Shown: in pieces, positions 50,564 to 58,094 of the stretch
Position numbering within the stretch: the first letter of the stretch is position 1
Layout of the letters: each line of letters starts with the position of its first letter
Assembly (NCBI GenBank): GCA_024235395.1
Contig: JACKMK010000004.1
Location: 752,747-816,746, forward strand
DNA length: 64,000 nt
Direction: 5' to 3'
DNA from: Chromatiaceae bacterium
Lineage (GTDB): Bacteria > Pseudomonadota > Gammaproteobacteria > Chromatiales > Chromatiaceae
The notes under the pieces: model-generated
What the model saw: only the letters and a program-made list of their open reading frames with translations
Database searches by the model: none
What the model was told of the DNA's origin: nothing
Program-made: the position numbers and the translations under genes

Positions 50564-51031
50564 TCACCTCACCTCCGTACCGGAGCTGGCGGGCCGCTCG
50601 TATCGAACAGGCGCACAGCGCTCAAAACTCACCAATCGGTGAACCGGATCCTCGACCAGGCGGAAGGCCGGGCCCGCCAAGGTCTCGAGGGCCGTTTTCA
50701 GAGGCATGGGACCCAGCATCCGGTGCGGTTCCGGCAACGGCAGGTTAAGAAGACTTTGCCGAGTAGGCTCCGCGGCATGCTGGGGTGACAGCCGGTAGCC
50801 GCTCGGTTGCAGCAGATGCTCGACCGCCTGGCCGACGCGTGTCACCGAGCCCGGAAACTCGACGCGAACGATTGCGCTCAAGAGACGAACCTGCGCCTCC
50901 GTTGGGGTCGTGGCTACGGTGGCATATCGGCCGACCTGGACTTCCGCGGCAACCGCACACGGCGGTGCCACGGTGCTCAGGAGGACCAGGCTCGTGCACG
51001 GAAATCGATGTTGGGAAAACAGTCGTCGCAT
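50564..51031 (-). CDS. PilL N-terminal domain protein (TIGR03748)
   Basis: 155 residues with a signal peptide (LVLLSTVAPPCAVAAEVQVG). The conserved core VGRYATVATTPTEAQVRLLSAIVRVEFPGSVTRVGQAVEHLLQPSGYRL and PHRMLGPMPLKTALETLAGPAFRLVEDPVHRLVSFE matches the N-terminal domain of PilL/secretin-associated proteins. It stands alone, without the type IVb pilus genes that follow it in some relatives. It is the first gene of the coupling-protein block. Confidence 0.9.
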   Translation of the reverse strand: MRRLFSQHRFPCTSLVLLSTVAPPCAVAAEVQVGRYATVATTPTEAQVRLLSAIVRVEFPGSVTRVGQAVEHLLQPSGYRLSPQHAAEPTRQSLLNLPLPEPHRMLGPMPLKTALETLAGPAFRLVEDPVHRLVSFERCAPVRYERPASSGTEVR

Positions 51032-51224
51032 CGCACGCTTGGAAGATCCAAGAACGCCCTATGCGTTCTCGTTGCGTGAATGCTGTCGTGATGACGGATC
51101 CGATGAAACGGAAAACGGCGGCACGTCTGTGCGCGGTTTCGGCTCAGTTCATCCACCGTGATAGCAAAGGTGACGACGTATGTCCTGGCCCAGGCCAAGC
51201 CGTTCCAGCGCCTCGGCAAACACT

Positions 51225-52091
51225 TCATCGACCTAGATAAACCGCCGTTACGGGCTCGCGTTCATGCCCAAGCTCAACGCTGATCTGAAGCCGTACCGCC
51301 TTGTCCAGCCTGCGTTCGTCCGGGGACAGTCTTGCCGCTGTAGGGCCGCCGGCCGCCGGCGATTTCCACCCGGTCAGCTCTTCGTACCGCTGCTGCGCAT
51401 AGGCATGCCGCAGACCATGTAGTTTCGACAGCCCGGCATTGGCCGTGTGGCGCTCGTAGATCCGCAGCTGCTGTCGGTAGTTACGATGGCCTGGGATCAA
51501 GGACCCACGTCCGGCCAGGCGGTGGGCGCGATCGAGTACCGCTCGCTGCGCTTCATTGCGCACCGGGATCTCTCGGGCCTTGCCGCCCTTCGTCCAGGTG
51601 TCCTTGAGGATCAGGCGGTCTCCGCGGTCAGCGTAGGACGGGTTGAATTTGATCGCCTCTTCTCTGCGCAGCCCGAAGGCCTGCTGGAGCTCCAGGCTCA
51701 TCCGTACGTGCGGATCGCGCACCCTTTCCAGATCGACGCGGTCCACCTGTTTTGCTTTGGATCCGGTGCTCACGAAACGGCGCTCGGGGATCCCGTAGTG
51801 ATCATTGGATCGCGCGACCACATTCCGGCGGTCTACCTTATTCGCCCACCAGCGCAGTGCGGCCATGCGGTTCTTGACCGTCCCGATCGACAATCCCTCC
51901 TGCCGCCACCTTCTCACTAGTGCCTCAACGTGTTTCGGCTTCAGGGACCGGGCATTCATAGCGCGGTAGCCCAGCGCGTGCAGCTGATCGGCCATCAGAC
52001 TGAGCTGGCGTTCCCGGTTCTGCTGGGTCGCATAGCCGCCGTCGCGGTTACGTCGACAGAGTTCTTTGAGTTGGTAGTTCAGGTCGCGCAC
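51225..52091 (-). CDS. Tyrosine recombinase (integrase-like, ICE accessory type)
   Basis: 288 residues from a GTG at 52091. An N-terminal SAM-like core-binding domain (LNYQLKELCRRNRDGGYATQQNRERQLSLMADQLHALGYR) is followed by the catalytic domain. The catalytic residues are all visible: Arg in FGLRREEAIKF, Lys in TKGGKAREIP, H-x-x-R in LHGLRHAYAQQ, and the last His/Tyr in ELGHEREPVTAVYLGR. A start at an upstream ATG in another frame (residues MSRNTYLTEKH) would need one extra base; I kept the GTG. It is distinct from the recombinase at the right edge. Confidence 0.88.
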   Translation of the reverse strand: MRDLNYQLKELCRRNRDGGYATQQNRERQLSLMADQLHALGYRAMNARSLKPKHVEALVRRWRQEGLSIGTVKNRMAALRWWANKVDRRNVVARSNDHYGIPERRFVSTGSKAKQVDRVDLERVRDPHVRMSLELQQAFGLRREEAIKFNPSYADRGDRLILKDTWTKGGKAREIPVRNEAQRAVLDRAHRLAGRGSLIPGHRNYRQQLRIYERHTANAGLSKLHGLRHAYAQQRYEELTGWKSPAAGGPTAARLSPDERRLDKAVRLQISVELGHEREPVTAVYLGR

Positions 52092-53115
52092 GGTGTTTCT
52101 CGGTCAGATAAGTGTTTCTGCTCATTCGGCGGCCTTGGCCTACCGAATCCGCTTGCGCGGCAACGAGCGCGGGACACCACTCCCGTTCAACCTGAAGATG
52201 TCTGGTTGCAGACAACACCGGTTCTCCCCTGTTGGGGATCGGTCCGGTGTGAACCAACGGGCCCGTTGTGGGCCGAGCTTCGAAGTTGCATCACCTCCTT
52301 CTGTGTTGCTTCACGTGGAACGTTTGGACGTGCGGTTACGCATTACCGCCGTTGAGTTGAGCGAAAGGGACTTTCGCTTGACTTGAGAGCAGACCCGGCG
52401 AACTGCCAGCCGGCAGTTGCATTGAGTTGTCGTGGAATGGCGAGCGGTTGCTCACCGATGGAATCGATCCGGAGATCGATGCTTTGGACGATGGACCGGC
52501 GACCTCTCGGTCGGCACGCCGAATCCGGTCCGAGGCGCGCATGCCCGATTCGACGAAACGTCGAGGGTGGGCGACCCTCTGCCACTTTGCCGCAGTGGCC
52601 GCGGATGAATCGGTCGTGGGCGGCAGTTTAGGAACGCGTCATTCGCGCGTCACCGGGAAAATCGGCGCTGGCACGGCGTGGATTCGGGCTCAGCCGCCCG
52701 CGTCACTACCCCGCTGCGCTCGCTAGTGACACGGGCGCCTTCGCAGCGTGACAGCCCCGGCGCCAGGCGTTCGCCTGTCACAGGCGCTGCAATGAGAGCA
52801 TCTGGCGGACCTGCGGAGCGGCGTCACCTGCCCACAGGGGACCACAGGCCCCGCGCGCGGCGCGGTCCCGCCCTTGGCGACGCGAGTGCGAAGGCTCGCT
52901 TTGCCGTGGCGGGCAGGGCCTGTGGACTCTGTGGACAGCTGATTCGGGATAAGGTGGCGGCTTCGAGCGGCGGGCGAGCGATTATTACAGTGTAATAATC
53001 CGCGGACGCCGCACGTCAGGGCGCGGCTTCGTTCGGCACACGCGGGCCGCGGCTGGTTCGCTCAGACGGCGAGCCACCCGGCCCTGGGCGCTGCGCTTTT
53101 GGTGCCGTGGTCTTG
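52092..53115. other. 1-kb non-coding region rich in dyads; candidate oriT or control region
   Basis: No convincing gene. Several inverted repeats: ACACCGG...CCGGTGT with inner CCCC/GGGG (52215-52250); AACGGGCCCGTT (52256-52267); AGCGAAAG-GGA-CTTTCGCT (52360-52378); GTCACTA/TAGTGAC (52702-52708, 52724-52730); and a 21-bp palindrome at 52980-53000. Base composition is also very GC-rich from 52.7 to 53.1 kb. A stretch like this beside the integrase and TA genes fits a transfer origin or regulatory hub. No relaxase site could be confirmed. Confidence 0.5.
52980..53000. promoter_or_regulatory. Palindrome, copy 1 of a shared operator-like site
   Basis: ATTATTACAGTGTAATAAT (52981-52999) is a perfect 9+1+9 palindrome, extended by G...C to 21 bp. 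The identical 19-mer occurs at 58054-58072. It is AT-rich inside GC-rich DNA. Confidence 0.7.
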
Positions 53116-53418
53116 TTAGTCGTGTTCATCGTCGATCTCGCTCACATCCAGCAGTCGGCTTCCCCGGCGTACTGTGAGGATCTCGACCTTGTCCTTGACG
53201 CTGTAGATCACTCGATAGGCGCCGAAGATCACCTCTCTGATTCGCCGGACGCCAACTTCTGGAACGATGCGGCCACTCTCCGGAAAATCCACCAGGCGCT
53301 CGACCGCATCGAACAGGTCGTTCACCCACCGCTCGGCGGCATCCGGGTTGTCTTTGGCGATGTAGCGCGCGATCTCTGATACCCGATCCAGTGCCAGCGG
53401 AGACCACTCCACCTTCAC
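53116..53418 (-). CDS. RelE/ParE family toxin
   Basis: 100 residues. The ParE/RelE fold is plain: MKVEWSPLALDRVSEIARYIAKDNPDAAERWVNDLFDAVERLVDFPESGR, then IREVIFGAYRVIYSVKDKVEILTVRRGSR. ParE-type proteins inhibit gyrase, RelE-type cut mRNA; the sequence (long first helices, RRGSRLLDVSE end) fits ParE-like better. Its start overlaps the antitoxin stop by 4 bp. Together they can stabilise the ICE. Confidence 0.92.
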   Translation of the reverse strand: MKVEWSPLALDRVSEIARYIAKDNPDAAERWVNDLFDAVERLVDFPESGRIVPEVGVRRIREVIFGAYRVIYSVKDKVEILTVRRGSRLLDVSEIDDEHD

Positions 53419-53696
53419 CGAGCGAGGCTCTTCAGGACCCGCGCCCTCGCCTCTTCATGTGGCACGGCCTCGCCGGCGGCAAGTTGTTCCTCGGCACGAT
53501 AGATGTCCTCGAGAATCTCCAGCCTCTCTTGCATCAGCTCGAATTCATGCACATCCATCAGAACGGCGACGCCGCGTCCTCGCTGGGTCAAGACCATCGG
53601 TCGCCGTGTCTCGTGAATGTGCTTAACGAAAGATGCCACCTCGGCGCGGAACTCCGACAAGGGGCGGATATCCTCATCCACTCTTACCTTCGACAT
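53415..53696 (-). CDS. Phd/YefM family antitoxin
   Basis: 93 residues. N-terminal DNA-binding part IRPLSEFRAEVASFVKHIHETRRPMVLTQRGRGVAVLMDVHEFELM, then a C-terminal helix (ERLEILEDIYRAEEQLAAGEAVPHEEARARVLKSL) that would wrap the toxin. It is upstream of the toxin gene, as is usual, and overlaps it by 4 bp. Repeated GTAC-containing boxes upstream suggest autoregulation. Confidence 0.92.
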   Translation of the reverse strand: MSKVRVDEDIRPLSEFRAEVASFVKHIHETRRPMVLTQRGRGVAVLMDVHEFELMQERLEILEDIYRAEEQLAAGEAVPHEEARARVLKSLAR

Positions 53697-53710
53697 AGCG
53701 ACCTCTAATA

Positions 53711-53740
53711 GTACGCTTAACTGTACGTTTTAATGTACGT
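53711..53740 (-). promoter_or_regulatory. Repeated GTAC boxes upstream of the antitoxin gene
   Basis: Read on the minus strand, ACGTAC occurs twice, followed by GCGTAC, with spacings of 6 and 7 bp, 15-45 bp upstream of the antitoxin ATG. This is consistent with an autoregulatory operator of the toxin-antitoxin pair. A TTGACG upstream may be the -35 element. Confidence 0.45.
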
Positions 53741-53901
53741 CAAATGTCGGCAGGCGACAAGCTGGCCGGCCATTCGCCGGCGCATACCGGTTCTCGGAGC
53801 CGACCGAACAGTGAGACTGGCCTGGAACCCAGAGACCAAGAGGAAGGATGCCACTCTTACCCAAGTGGCCAGGGAGAAGATGCCGGCATCGGCCGGCGTG
53901 G

Positions 53902-54320
53902 TCAGTCCTCGTTCGGTAGCAGGATGGTCATGACCGGCTCACCGTCGTCACCCGGGCCCACCACCAGCTTCAGCTTGGTGAGCTCGGATTCGGTGGCCCG
54001 GCCGTCCCGCGGCACGCGGTAGAGCTCGAACAGGAGCTCGGAACTTCCAGTGGCATTGGCCCGTGCAGCGTAGGCAGCCATGAACAGCACGTCCCACAGG
54101 CGACCCGACTGGTCCTGATGGGTCTGTCGCTTGCTGTCGGCCTCGTCCCAGGCTACGCAGTCTGCCCAGGCACCAGCCGTGATGGCGACTGGCCAACGGA
54201 AGCCGGCCTCGCGGGCCATTTTCCTGCGTCGATCAAGACGCCGTCGGCCAGGGCCTCGGCGCGCGTGTAGACGGAAATGACTTCCCCGAAAAACGGGTGC
54301 TCACTCGGTTGATTGCTCAT
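53902..54320 (-). pseudogene. DUF6573-family ICE protein, frameshifted
   Basis: The family start MSNQPSEHPFFGEVISVYTR (ATG at 54320) continues ALADGVLIDAGK. The rest (MAREAGFRWPVAITAGAWADCVAWDEADSKRQTHQDQSGRLWDVLFMAAYAARAN...ELLFELYRVPRDGRATESELTKLKLVVGPGDDGEPVMTILLP) is in another frame. The switch is at an A4 run (54219-54222 on the plus strand as T4): one extra A would restore a continuous frame (DAGKMAREAGF). This may be a real inactivating indel or a sequencing error. The family is common in ICEs near radC; function unknown. A 5' leader like those of radC and DUF3577 lies upstream. Confidence 0.75.
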
Positions 54321-54395
54321 CGTGGTTCTCCTTGGGATTACGACCTCGGAGACGCACCTCCTCCCTGCCGGGCGGCGTACGCCCTCCCGGCAGGT
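54321..54395 (-). promoter_or_regulatory. Structured 5' leader of the DUF6573 gene
   Basis: In mRNA sense: a GC-rich hairpin CTGCCGGG/CCCGGCAG (54365-54393), then GTCTCC (54353-54348), then the Shine-Dalgarno AAGGAGAA (54333-54326) and the ATG. TCTCC can pair with GGAGA of the SD. The same order of elements is found before radC and DUF3577. Confidence 0.6.
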
Positions 54396-54417
54396 CGATG
54401 GTTGATGACTTTTGGAC

Positions 54418-54930
54418 TCAGATAAGCCCTCGTTCTGCAAAGCTCACGCTCTCGCCGGCGGCGACGACGAAGTGATCGAGCACCCGTACGTCCACCAGCG
54501 CCAGCGCTTCGCGCAACCGCCGGGTGATCGCCTCGTCGGCATGGCTCGGCTCGGCAACCCCCGAAGGGTGATTGTGAAAAAAGACGACCGCGGCCGCATT
54601 GAGCTCGAGGGCCCGCTGCACCACGACCCGAGGATGGACCGAAGCACCGTCGATGGTGCCCTGGAACATCTCGGCCACCCGGATCACCCGGTGACGGTTG
54701 TCGAGGAACAGCGCGCCGAACACTTCGTGTTTGCGATCGACGAGCTTCAGGCGAAGAAAGTCGCGTGTCTGCTCCGGACTGCTCAGTGCGCGTCCCGCTC
54801 GATGGCGATCGGCAAGCACGGACAGGGCCAGTTTGATCAGCGTGTCCTTCTCCGCACGGTTGAGTGCACCCGGCTTCAACGTATCGAAGCGATTCTCGAC
54901 CGGGAGCGGCTCCACGTCCTGGTTGTTCAT
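54418..54930 (-). CDS. radC: RadC-like JAB/MPN-domain protein
   Basis: 170 residues, the normal length for mobile-element RadC. The JAMM motif is complete: Glu at RKHEVFGALFLDNRHRVI, then FFHNHPSGVAEPSHAD (HxHPSGxxxPSxxD). RadC-like proteins of ICEs and islands are thought to help DNA processing or recombination; the DNA-repair role once given to RadC is no longer accepted. It lies between DUF3577 and DUF6573 genes with its own structured leader. Confidence 0.93.
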   Translation of the reverse strand: MNNQDVEPLPVENRFDTLKPGALNRAEKDTLIKLALSVLADRHRAGRALSSPEQTRDFLRLKLVDRKHEVFGALFLDNRHRVIRVAEMFQGTIDGASVHPRVVVQRALELNAAAVVFFHNHPSGVAEPSHADEAITRRLREALALVDVRVLDHFVVAAGESVSFAERGLI

Positions 54931-54990
54931 TGAGGTCTCCTCATGAGGTATGGGGAGACAGATCCCACGGGGATGGCTCCCCGATGGGTG
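54931..54990 (-). promoter_or_regulatory. radC: Structured 5' leader of radC
   Basis: In mRNA sense: a hairpin CGGGGA-gcca-TCCCCG extended by CCCA/TGGG (about 54964-54987), then GTCTCC (54959-54954) and the Shine-Dalgarno GGAGAC (54940-54935), which are perfectly complementary (6 bp). Pairing would hide the SD. Rfam, as I recall, holds a 'radC' RNA motif from such elements; this may be an example. Confidence 0.65.
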
Positions 54991-54996
54991 GAAGTT

Positions 54997-55021
54997 GACC
55001 GGGCGACGAAGTCACCCGGTC
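54997..55021 (-). terminator. Hairpin after the DUF3577 gene
   Basis: GACCGGG...CCCGGTC (7-bp perfect stem, 11-nt loop) lies 11 bp downstream of the DUF3577 stop. There is no T-run, so it may act as a weak terminator or as part of the radC leader. Confidence 0.4.
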
Positions 55022-55032
55022 GAGTAGGCAGA

Positions 55033-55428
55033 TCAGGCCGCCTGGTCCTTGTAGAACGGTTGGCCGTCGACCTTGGCCCAGCCGACGCGCAGAAGACGCG
55101 CCTTCAGGCTGACCCCGGTCTCACCGGCCTTGTCGCCGTTCTTATAGGTAAAGGATTCAGCGACCAAGTCGCTGAGCGTGAAGCCCACGAGCACCTTGAG
55201 CTTGCCCTCGACGGCTGGCTTGAGCTGTTGCACAAGCTTCTGCGCCTGTTGGCCGGACACGCGGCACTCGAAATAGGTGTACTGGACGTCGTCGACGCTG
55301 CCCCGAAGGGCGGCGATGGTGACGCTCCAGAAGGCAGAGCCTTCCTTCGGCGTCACTTCCCGGACACGGTTCAGATAACCGATGCCGGTGGTGTAGAGGT
55401 CGAAATACTTCGTATCGTCGTTGGACAT
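55033..55428 (-). CDS. STY4534-family ICE replication protein (DUF3577)
   Basis: 131 residues. The DUF3577 core is recognisable: YFDLYTTGIGYLNRVREVTPKEGSAFWSVTIAALRGSVDDVQYTYFECRVSGQQAQKLVQQLKPAVEGKLKVLVGFTLSDLVAESFTYKNGDKAGETGVSLKARLLRVGWAKVDGQPFY. This OB-fold-like pattern and its regular place beside replication genes suggest a single-strand DNA-binding or replication role. A leader with a perfect SD/anti-SD match lies upstream. Confidence 0.9.
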   Translation of the reverse strand: MSNDDTKYFDLYTTGIGYLNRVREVTPKEGSAFWSVTIAALRGSVDDVQYTYFECRVSGQQAQKLVQQLKPAVEGKLKVLVGFTLSDLVAESFTYKNGDKAGETGVSLKARLLRVGWAKVDGQPFYKDQAA

Positions 55429-55502
55429 GGCAGTTCTCCTTCAAACGAGATGGGATCCGGAGAACGCGCCATCCCTGTCGGGAGCACATTCCCGGCAGGG
55501 TG
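55429..55502 (-). promoter_or_regulatory. Structured 5' leader of the DUF3577 gene
   Basis: In mRNA sense: hairpin CCCTGCCGGGA/TCCCGACAGGG (55500-55490 with 55483-55473), then GTTCTCC (55465-55459) and the Shine-Dalgarno GGAGAAC (55439-55433). The two are perfectly complementary over 7 bp. The arrangement equals that before radC and DUF6573 but the pairing bases differ in a compensated way. Confidence 0.65.
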
Positions 55503-55635
55503 GGTTGAATCGAGGCCGCAAACGAACTCCTGGGCTGACACCGTTGCCTTGCGGTTCGGGTGCGTGCATCGGTTTCACAGCCCGACGATGCATCGGGTGC
55601 CACTGAGACCGCAGTGACCACGGATGAAACTGGCC

Positions 55636-56658
55636 TCAGGTCGGCTCCTGACAGACGTAGCGTAGGTACTTGAGCATCCCCCGCGCGTTGGCGAAAGCGG
55701 GGTGCGGCGCGATGGTCTGATTTGGGAACCAGTCCCGGATGTTCTCGGCGAGCGCCACGGCGCCGCCGCCCACGAACAGGATCCGCTCGAGCTCGGCGCC
55801 CCGCCCGAGCTGCCGCTGCGTCTCGGCGTGCAGCCGCTGGACGAGCTCTCGTCGCGCATCCCGAACTACTTCGGCGACATCATGCGTCTTGCCGAACAGG
55901 CGGACGCTGCCGCTACGCACGGCATCGTCGGTCGCGCGCTCCGAAAGCTCCTCGAGGTCGAACTTGGCACGGATGGCTGCCGCGACCTGGCGTTTGAGGT
56001 CCAGCAGACCACAACGCAACGACCCCGAGCTGTCGTGGCGCACGGCCTGGTCGGCGACCACGACGAAATCGGTGGTCCGTCCGCCGATGTCGATCACCGC
56101 GACGGGCACGCCGAGGCGCTCGGCCTCGAGCTGCACGCCACCTTTCGCCTCCGAAATGATGTGGTCGTACCAGGCCGCGAGCGCTTCCGGAATGACCTCG
56201 TGGAACGCAATCGCGGCCGGCAGGCGCCCGTCGACTGGCTGCACGGCCTGCTTCAGGCTCGCCCGCTTGCGCTCGATGAGCTCCAGCCGCTGGTCGCCGT
56301 GCTTCCGATAGAAGCTGCTGACCGGCAAGCCGGACACCGCGTGCACGGACTGGCCGGCCAGGCCGGCTTCGTGCAGCGCATGCTGGACGATGGCGCGGTT
56401 CAGACCGGAGAAGGGGTAGCCATCGAAATGGGTCGGCTCGCCGTCCACCTCGCCGACGGCGAACAGCGTGTCATCGGTCTCGTACTCGAACACCCGCTGC
56501 TCGCTGCCGTTCAGCCAGGTGACGTTGGAGTGACCGATCCGTGCGCGGGAGGGGATGGCGATCAGGCGCCCGTCCGGCAAGGCAATCTTGGTGAATGCAT
56601 AGCCGTCGTCCAGGCCGATGCTGATGGGGTTCAGGGTCTCGCTGTCGGCCACGGTCAT
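55636..56658 (-). CDS. parM: ParM/StbA-like actin-type plasmid segregation protein
   Basis: 340 residues from the ATG at 56658; the frame is open to 56817 but that part overlaps the upstream gene and lacks similarity. Actin-fold motifs are plain: phosphate 1 IGLDDGYAFTKIALPDG near residue 13, phosphate 2 VAVIDIGGRTTDFVVVAD near 190, adenosine motif ILFVGGGAVALAENIRDWFP near 300. ParM filaments push DNA copies apart. It follows a ParR-like gene (23 bp upstream), so this is a type II partition module inside the ICE, in addition to ParB. Confidence 0.93.
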   Translation of the reverse strand: MTVADSETLNPISIGLDDGYAFTKIALPDGRLIAIPSRARIGHSNVTWLNGSEQRVFEYETDDTLFAVGEVDGEPTHFDGYPFSGLNRAIVQHALHEAGLAGQSVHAVSGLPVSSFYRKHGDQRLELIERKRASLKQAVQPVDGRLPAAIAFHEVIPEALAAWYDHIISEAKGGVQLEAERLGVPVAVIDIGGRTTDFVVVADQAVRHDSSGSLRCGLLDLKRQVAAAIRAKFDLEELSERATDDAVRSGSVRLFGKTHDVAEVVRDARRELVQRLHAETQRQLGRGAELERILFVGGGAVALAENIRDWFPNQTIAPHPAFANARGMLKYLRYVCQEPT

Positions 56659-56681
56659 CTCCGGATCGTCGGTCTCAGGGT

Positions 56682-57074
56682 TCAGCCGATCACCTTGCGG
56701 AGATGGGCAAAAGGTTTCGAGTCTGGGTCTATGCTCGGCGTCGGTGTTGCCGCTGCGACAGCGGCCGGCGTCGTCTCGGCAGGGCATCGGTTCACTGCCC
56801 CTGCCCGCTTCAGCCAATTTCCAAAGGGTGTGGCGGGCACCGTTGTTCCACGTGGCACCAAAGTCTCCCGGTCGCCACCGATATCACCACGGATCCAATG
56901 GCCCTCGGCGAGGAAGCCCTGCGTCAGCAGAGACCGCAACCAATCCTGCCCCCGCTTGCGCTGCAGCCGGTACAGCCGCTGCAGGATAAGACGCTCCAAG
57001 ACCAAGCCTGGGTCGAGGATGAGGGTGATACGTTTCGGCTTTGTGAGTTCCGATACCGACACAGCGCTGCTCAC
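56682..57074 (-). CDS. ParR/StbB-like partner of ParM
   Basis: 130 residues. The N-terminal part KPKRITLILDPGLVLERLILQRLYRLQRKRGQDWLRSLLTQGFLAEG looks like a ribbon-helix-helix DNA-binding domain as found in ParR/StbB. A Pro/Ala-rich disordered tail follows. It directly precedes parM, as expected for the centromere-binding adaptor. Family assignment rests on this context and the N-terminal pattern. Confidence 0.7.
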   Translation of the reverse strand: MSSAVSVSELTKPKRITLILDPGLVLERLILQRLYRLQRKRGQDWLRSLLTQGFLAEGHWIRGDIGGDRETLVPRGTTVPATPFGNWLKRAGAVNRCPAETTPAAVAAATPTPSIDPDSKPFAHLRKVIG

Positions 57075-57172
57075 GACAAGGATCAGTGCCCCGATTATTC
57101 AACCCGTGTCGCCGAGAGCCAGATCAAAAGACGCCCTTGCTTGTTGCGGTTAGCCGCAAGCGCATCCCAATG

Positions 57173-57946
57173 TCATATTTCGCGGGGCAGTGACAGCAGA
57201 CCGACCGCGTCGGTCAATGCGACCGGTCGCTCCTTCATGACTGTCGGCGCATGGGGTGCGCGCCGAACACCACGCACTACGTCGTCTGGAATGTCACCCA
57301 TGGCTTCCCGAGCCCGAATCGCCATCGCCGTGTTTTGGACGACATCGTCGCGCGTCACACCCAGGAGCCGATAACCCAGCGGACTCTGCAAGGCTCGCCT
57401 GATCCACCGGCCGCCCTGGTGCAACACCTTTTCCGACTCGTCGCGCCCGATCAGACCCACGTGTCGCGCGCTAAGCGCCTTGCAGGCCAGCGCGTCGAAT
57501 ACGCTGATCAGGCGGGCGGCACGAAACGCGTAGGGATTACTGAAGTTGAGCGCGATACGCGCCGGCTTGTCCGATACGGGCACCGAAACGTCAATGGCGC
57601 CCAGCGTTTCGAAGCGGCTCGAGATCCCCTGCTCCAACGTCACGAGCTCATGCTCCGTCTGCGCCATGGCCTCGTGGATCTGCAGCAGCCACCAGTCGGC
57701 ATAGGGATCATCGGCACGAGCACCATGCCAAAGGGTTCGAACCAGGTTGGCGAAACCGAGCAACCCGATGATCGCCGGCTTCTCGACGCTATAGGCGCGG
57801 CCCTTGACGAGCCGTTGCGCCTGGCGGGACTGTAACGTCAAGGTGGCACTGCCTCGTAGCACGCCGGGCGAATCGTCGATATGCCCTGACCGTTTCTCGG
57901 GTGGTTGCGAAAATGATGCTTTGGCGGGGTCTTGGCTCACGGACAA
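57173..57946 (-). CDS. ICE protein, PFL_4669 family (TIGR03761)
   Basis: 257 residues. The conserved core LRGSATLTLQSRQAQRLVKGRAYSVEKPAIIGLLGFANLVRTLWHGARADDPYADWWLLQIHEAM is diagnostic. It is cytosolic and of unknown function, always near the replication genes of this ICE class. It lies between STY4528 (149 bp upstream) and the ParR-like gene (99 bp downstream). The shared 19-bp palindrome is 108 bp upstream of its start. Confidence 0.92.
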   Translation of the reverse strand: MSVSQDPAKASFSQPPEKRSGHIDDSPGVLRGSATLTLQSRQAQRLVKGRAYSVEKPAIIGLLGFANLVRTLWHGARADDPYADWWLLQIHEAMAQTEHELVTLEQGISSRFETLGAIDVSVPVSDKPARIALNFSNPYAFRAARLISVFDALACKALSARHVGLIGRDESEKVLHQGGRWIRRALQSPLGYRLLGVTRDDVVQNTAMAIRAREAMGDIPDDVVRGVRRAPHAPTVMKERPVALTDAVGLLSLPREI

Positions 57947-58053
57947 TCGGCGCTCGTCGTCGGGTGGTTCTCGATGTGCGCACCATCAACGCATGGTCTG
58001 CGCTTGGCGTGAACAAGAAACAATGACGCGAGCTGCCGTGGTTTTCGGGCAGG

Positions 58054-58072
58054 ATTATTACAGTGTAATAAT
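58054..58072. promoter_or_regulatory. Palindrome, copy 2 of a shared operator-like site
   Basis: ATTATTACAGTGTAATAAT, identical to 52981-52999. It lies between the STY4528 stop (58095) and the PFL_4669 start (57946), where a promoter for PFL_4669 and downstream genes is expected. Confidence 0.72.
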
Positions 58073-58094
58073 TTCGCAGGCAGGCTCGGATGCC

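Noticed and set aside
52702..52800. Dyads considered as a tRNA gene or attachment site
   Set aside because: No cloverleaf, anticodon arm or T-loop could be built, and no repeat of the sequence was seen at another end of the element.
55702..57153. 483-codon plus-strand frame over parM and the ParR-like gene
   Set aside because: Antisense to clear ParM actin motifs; no similarity of its own.
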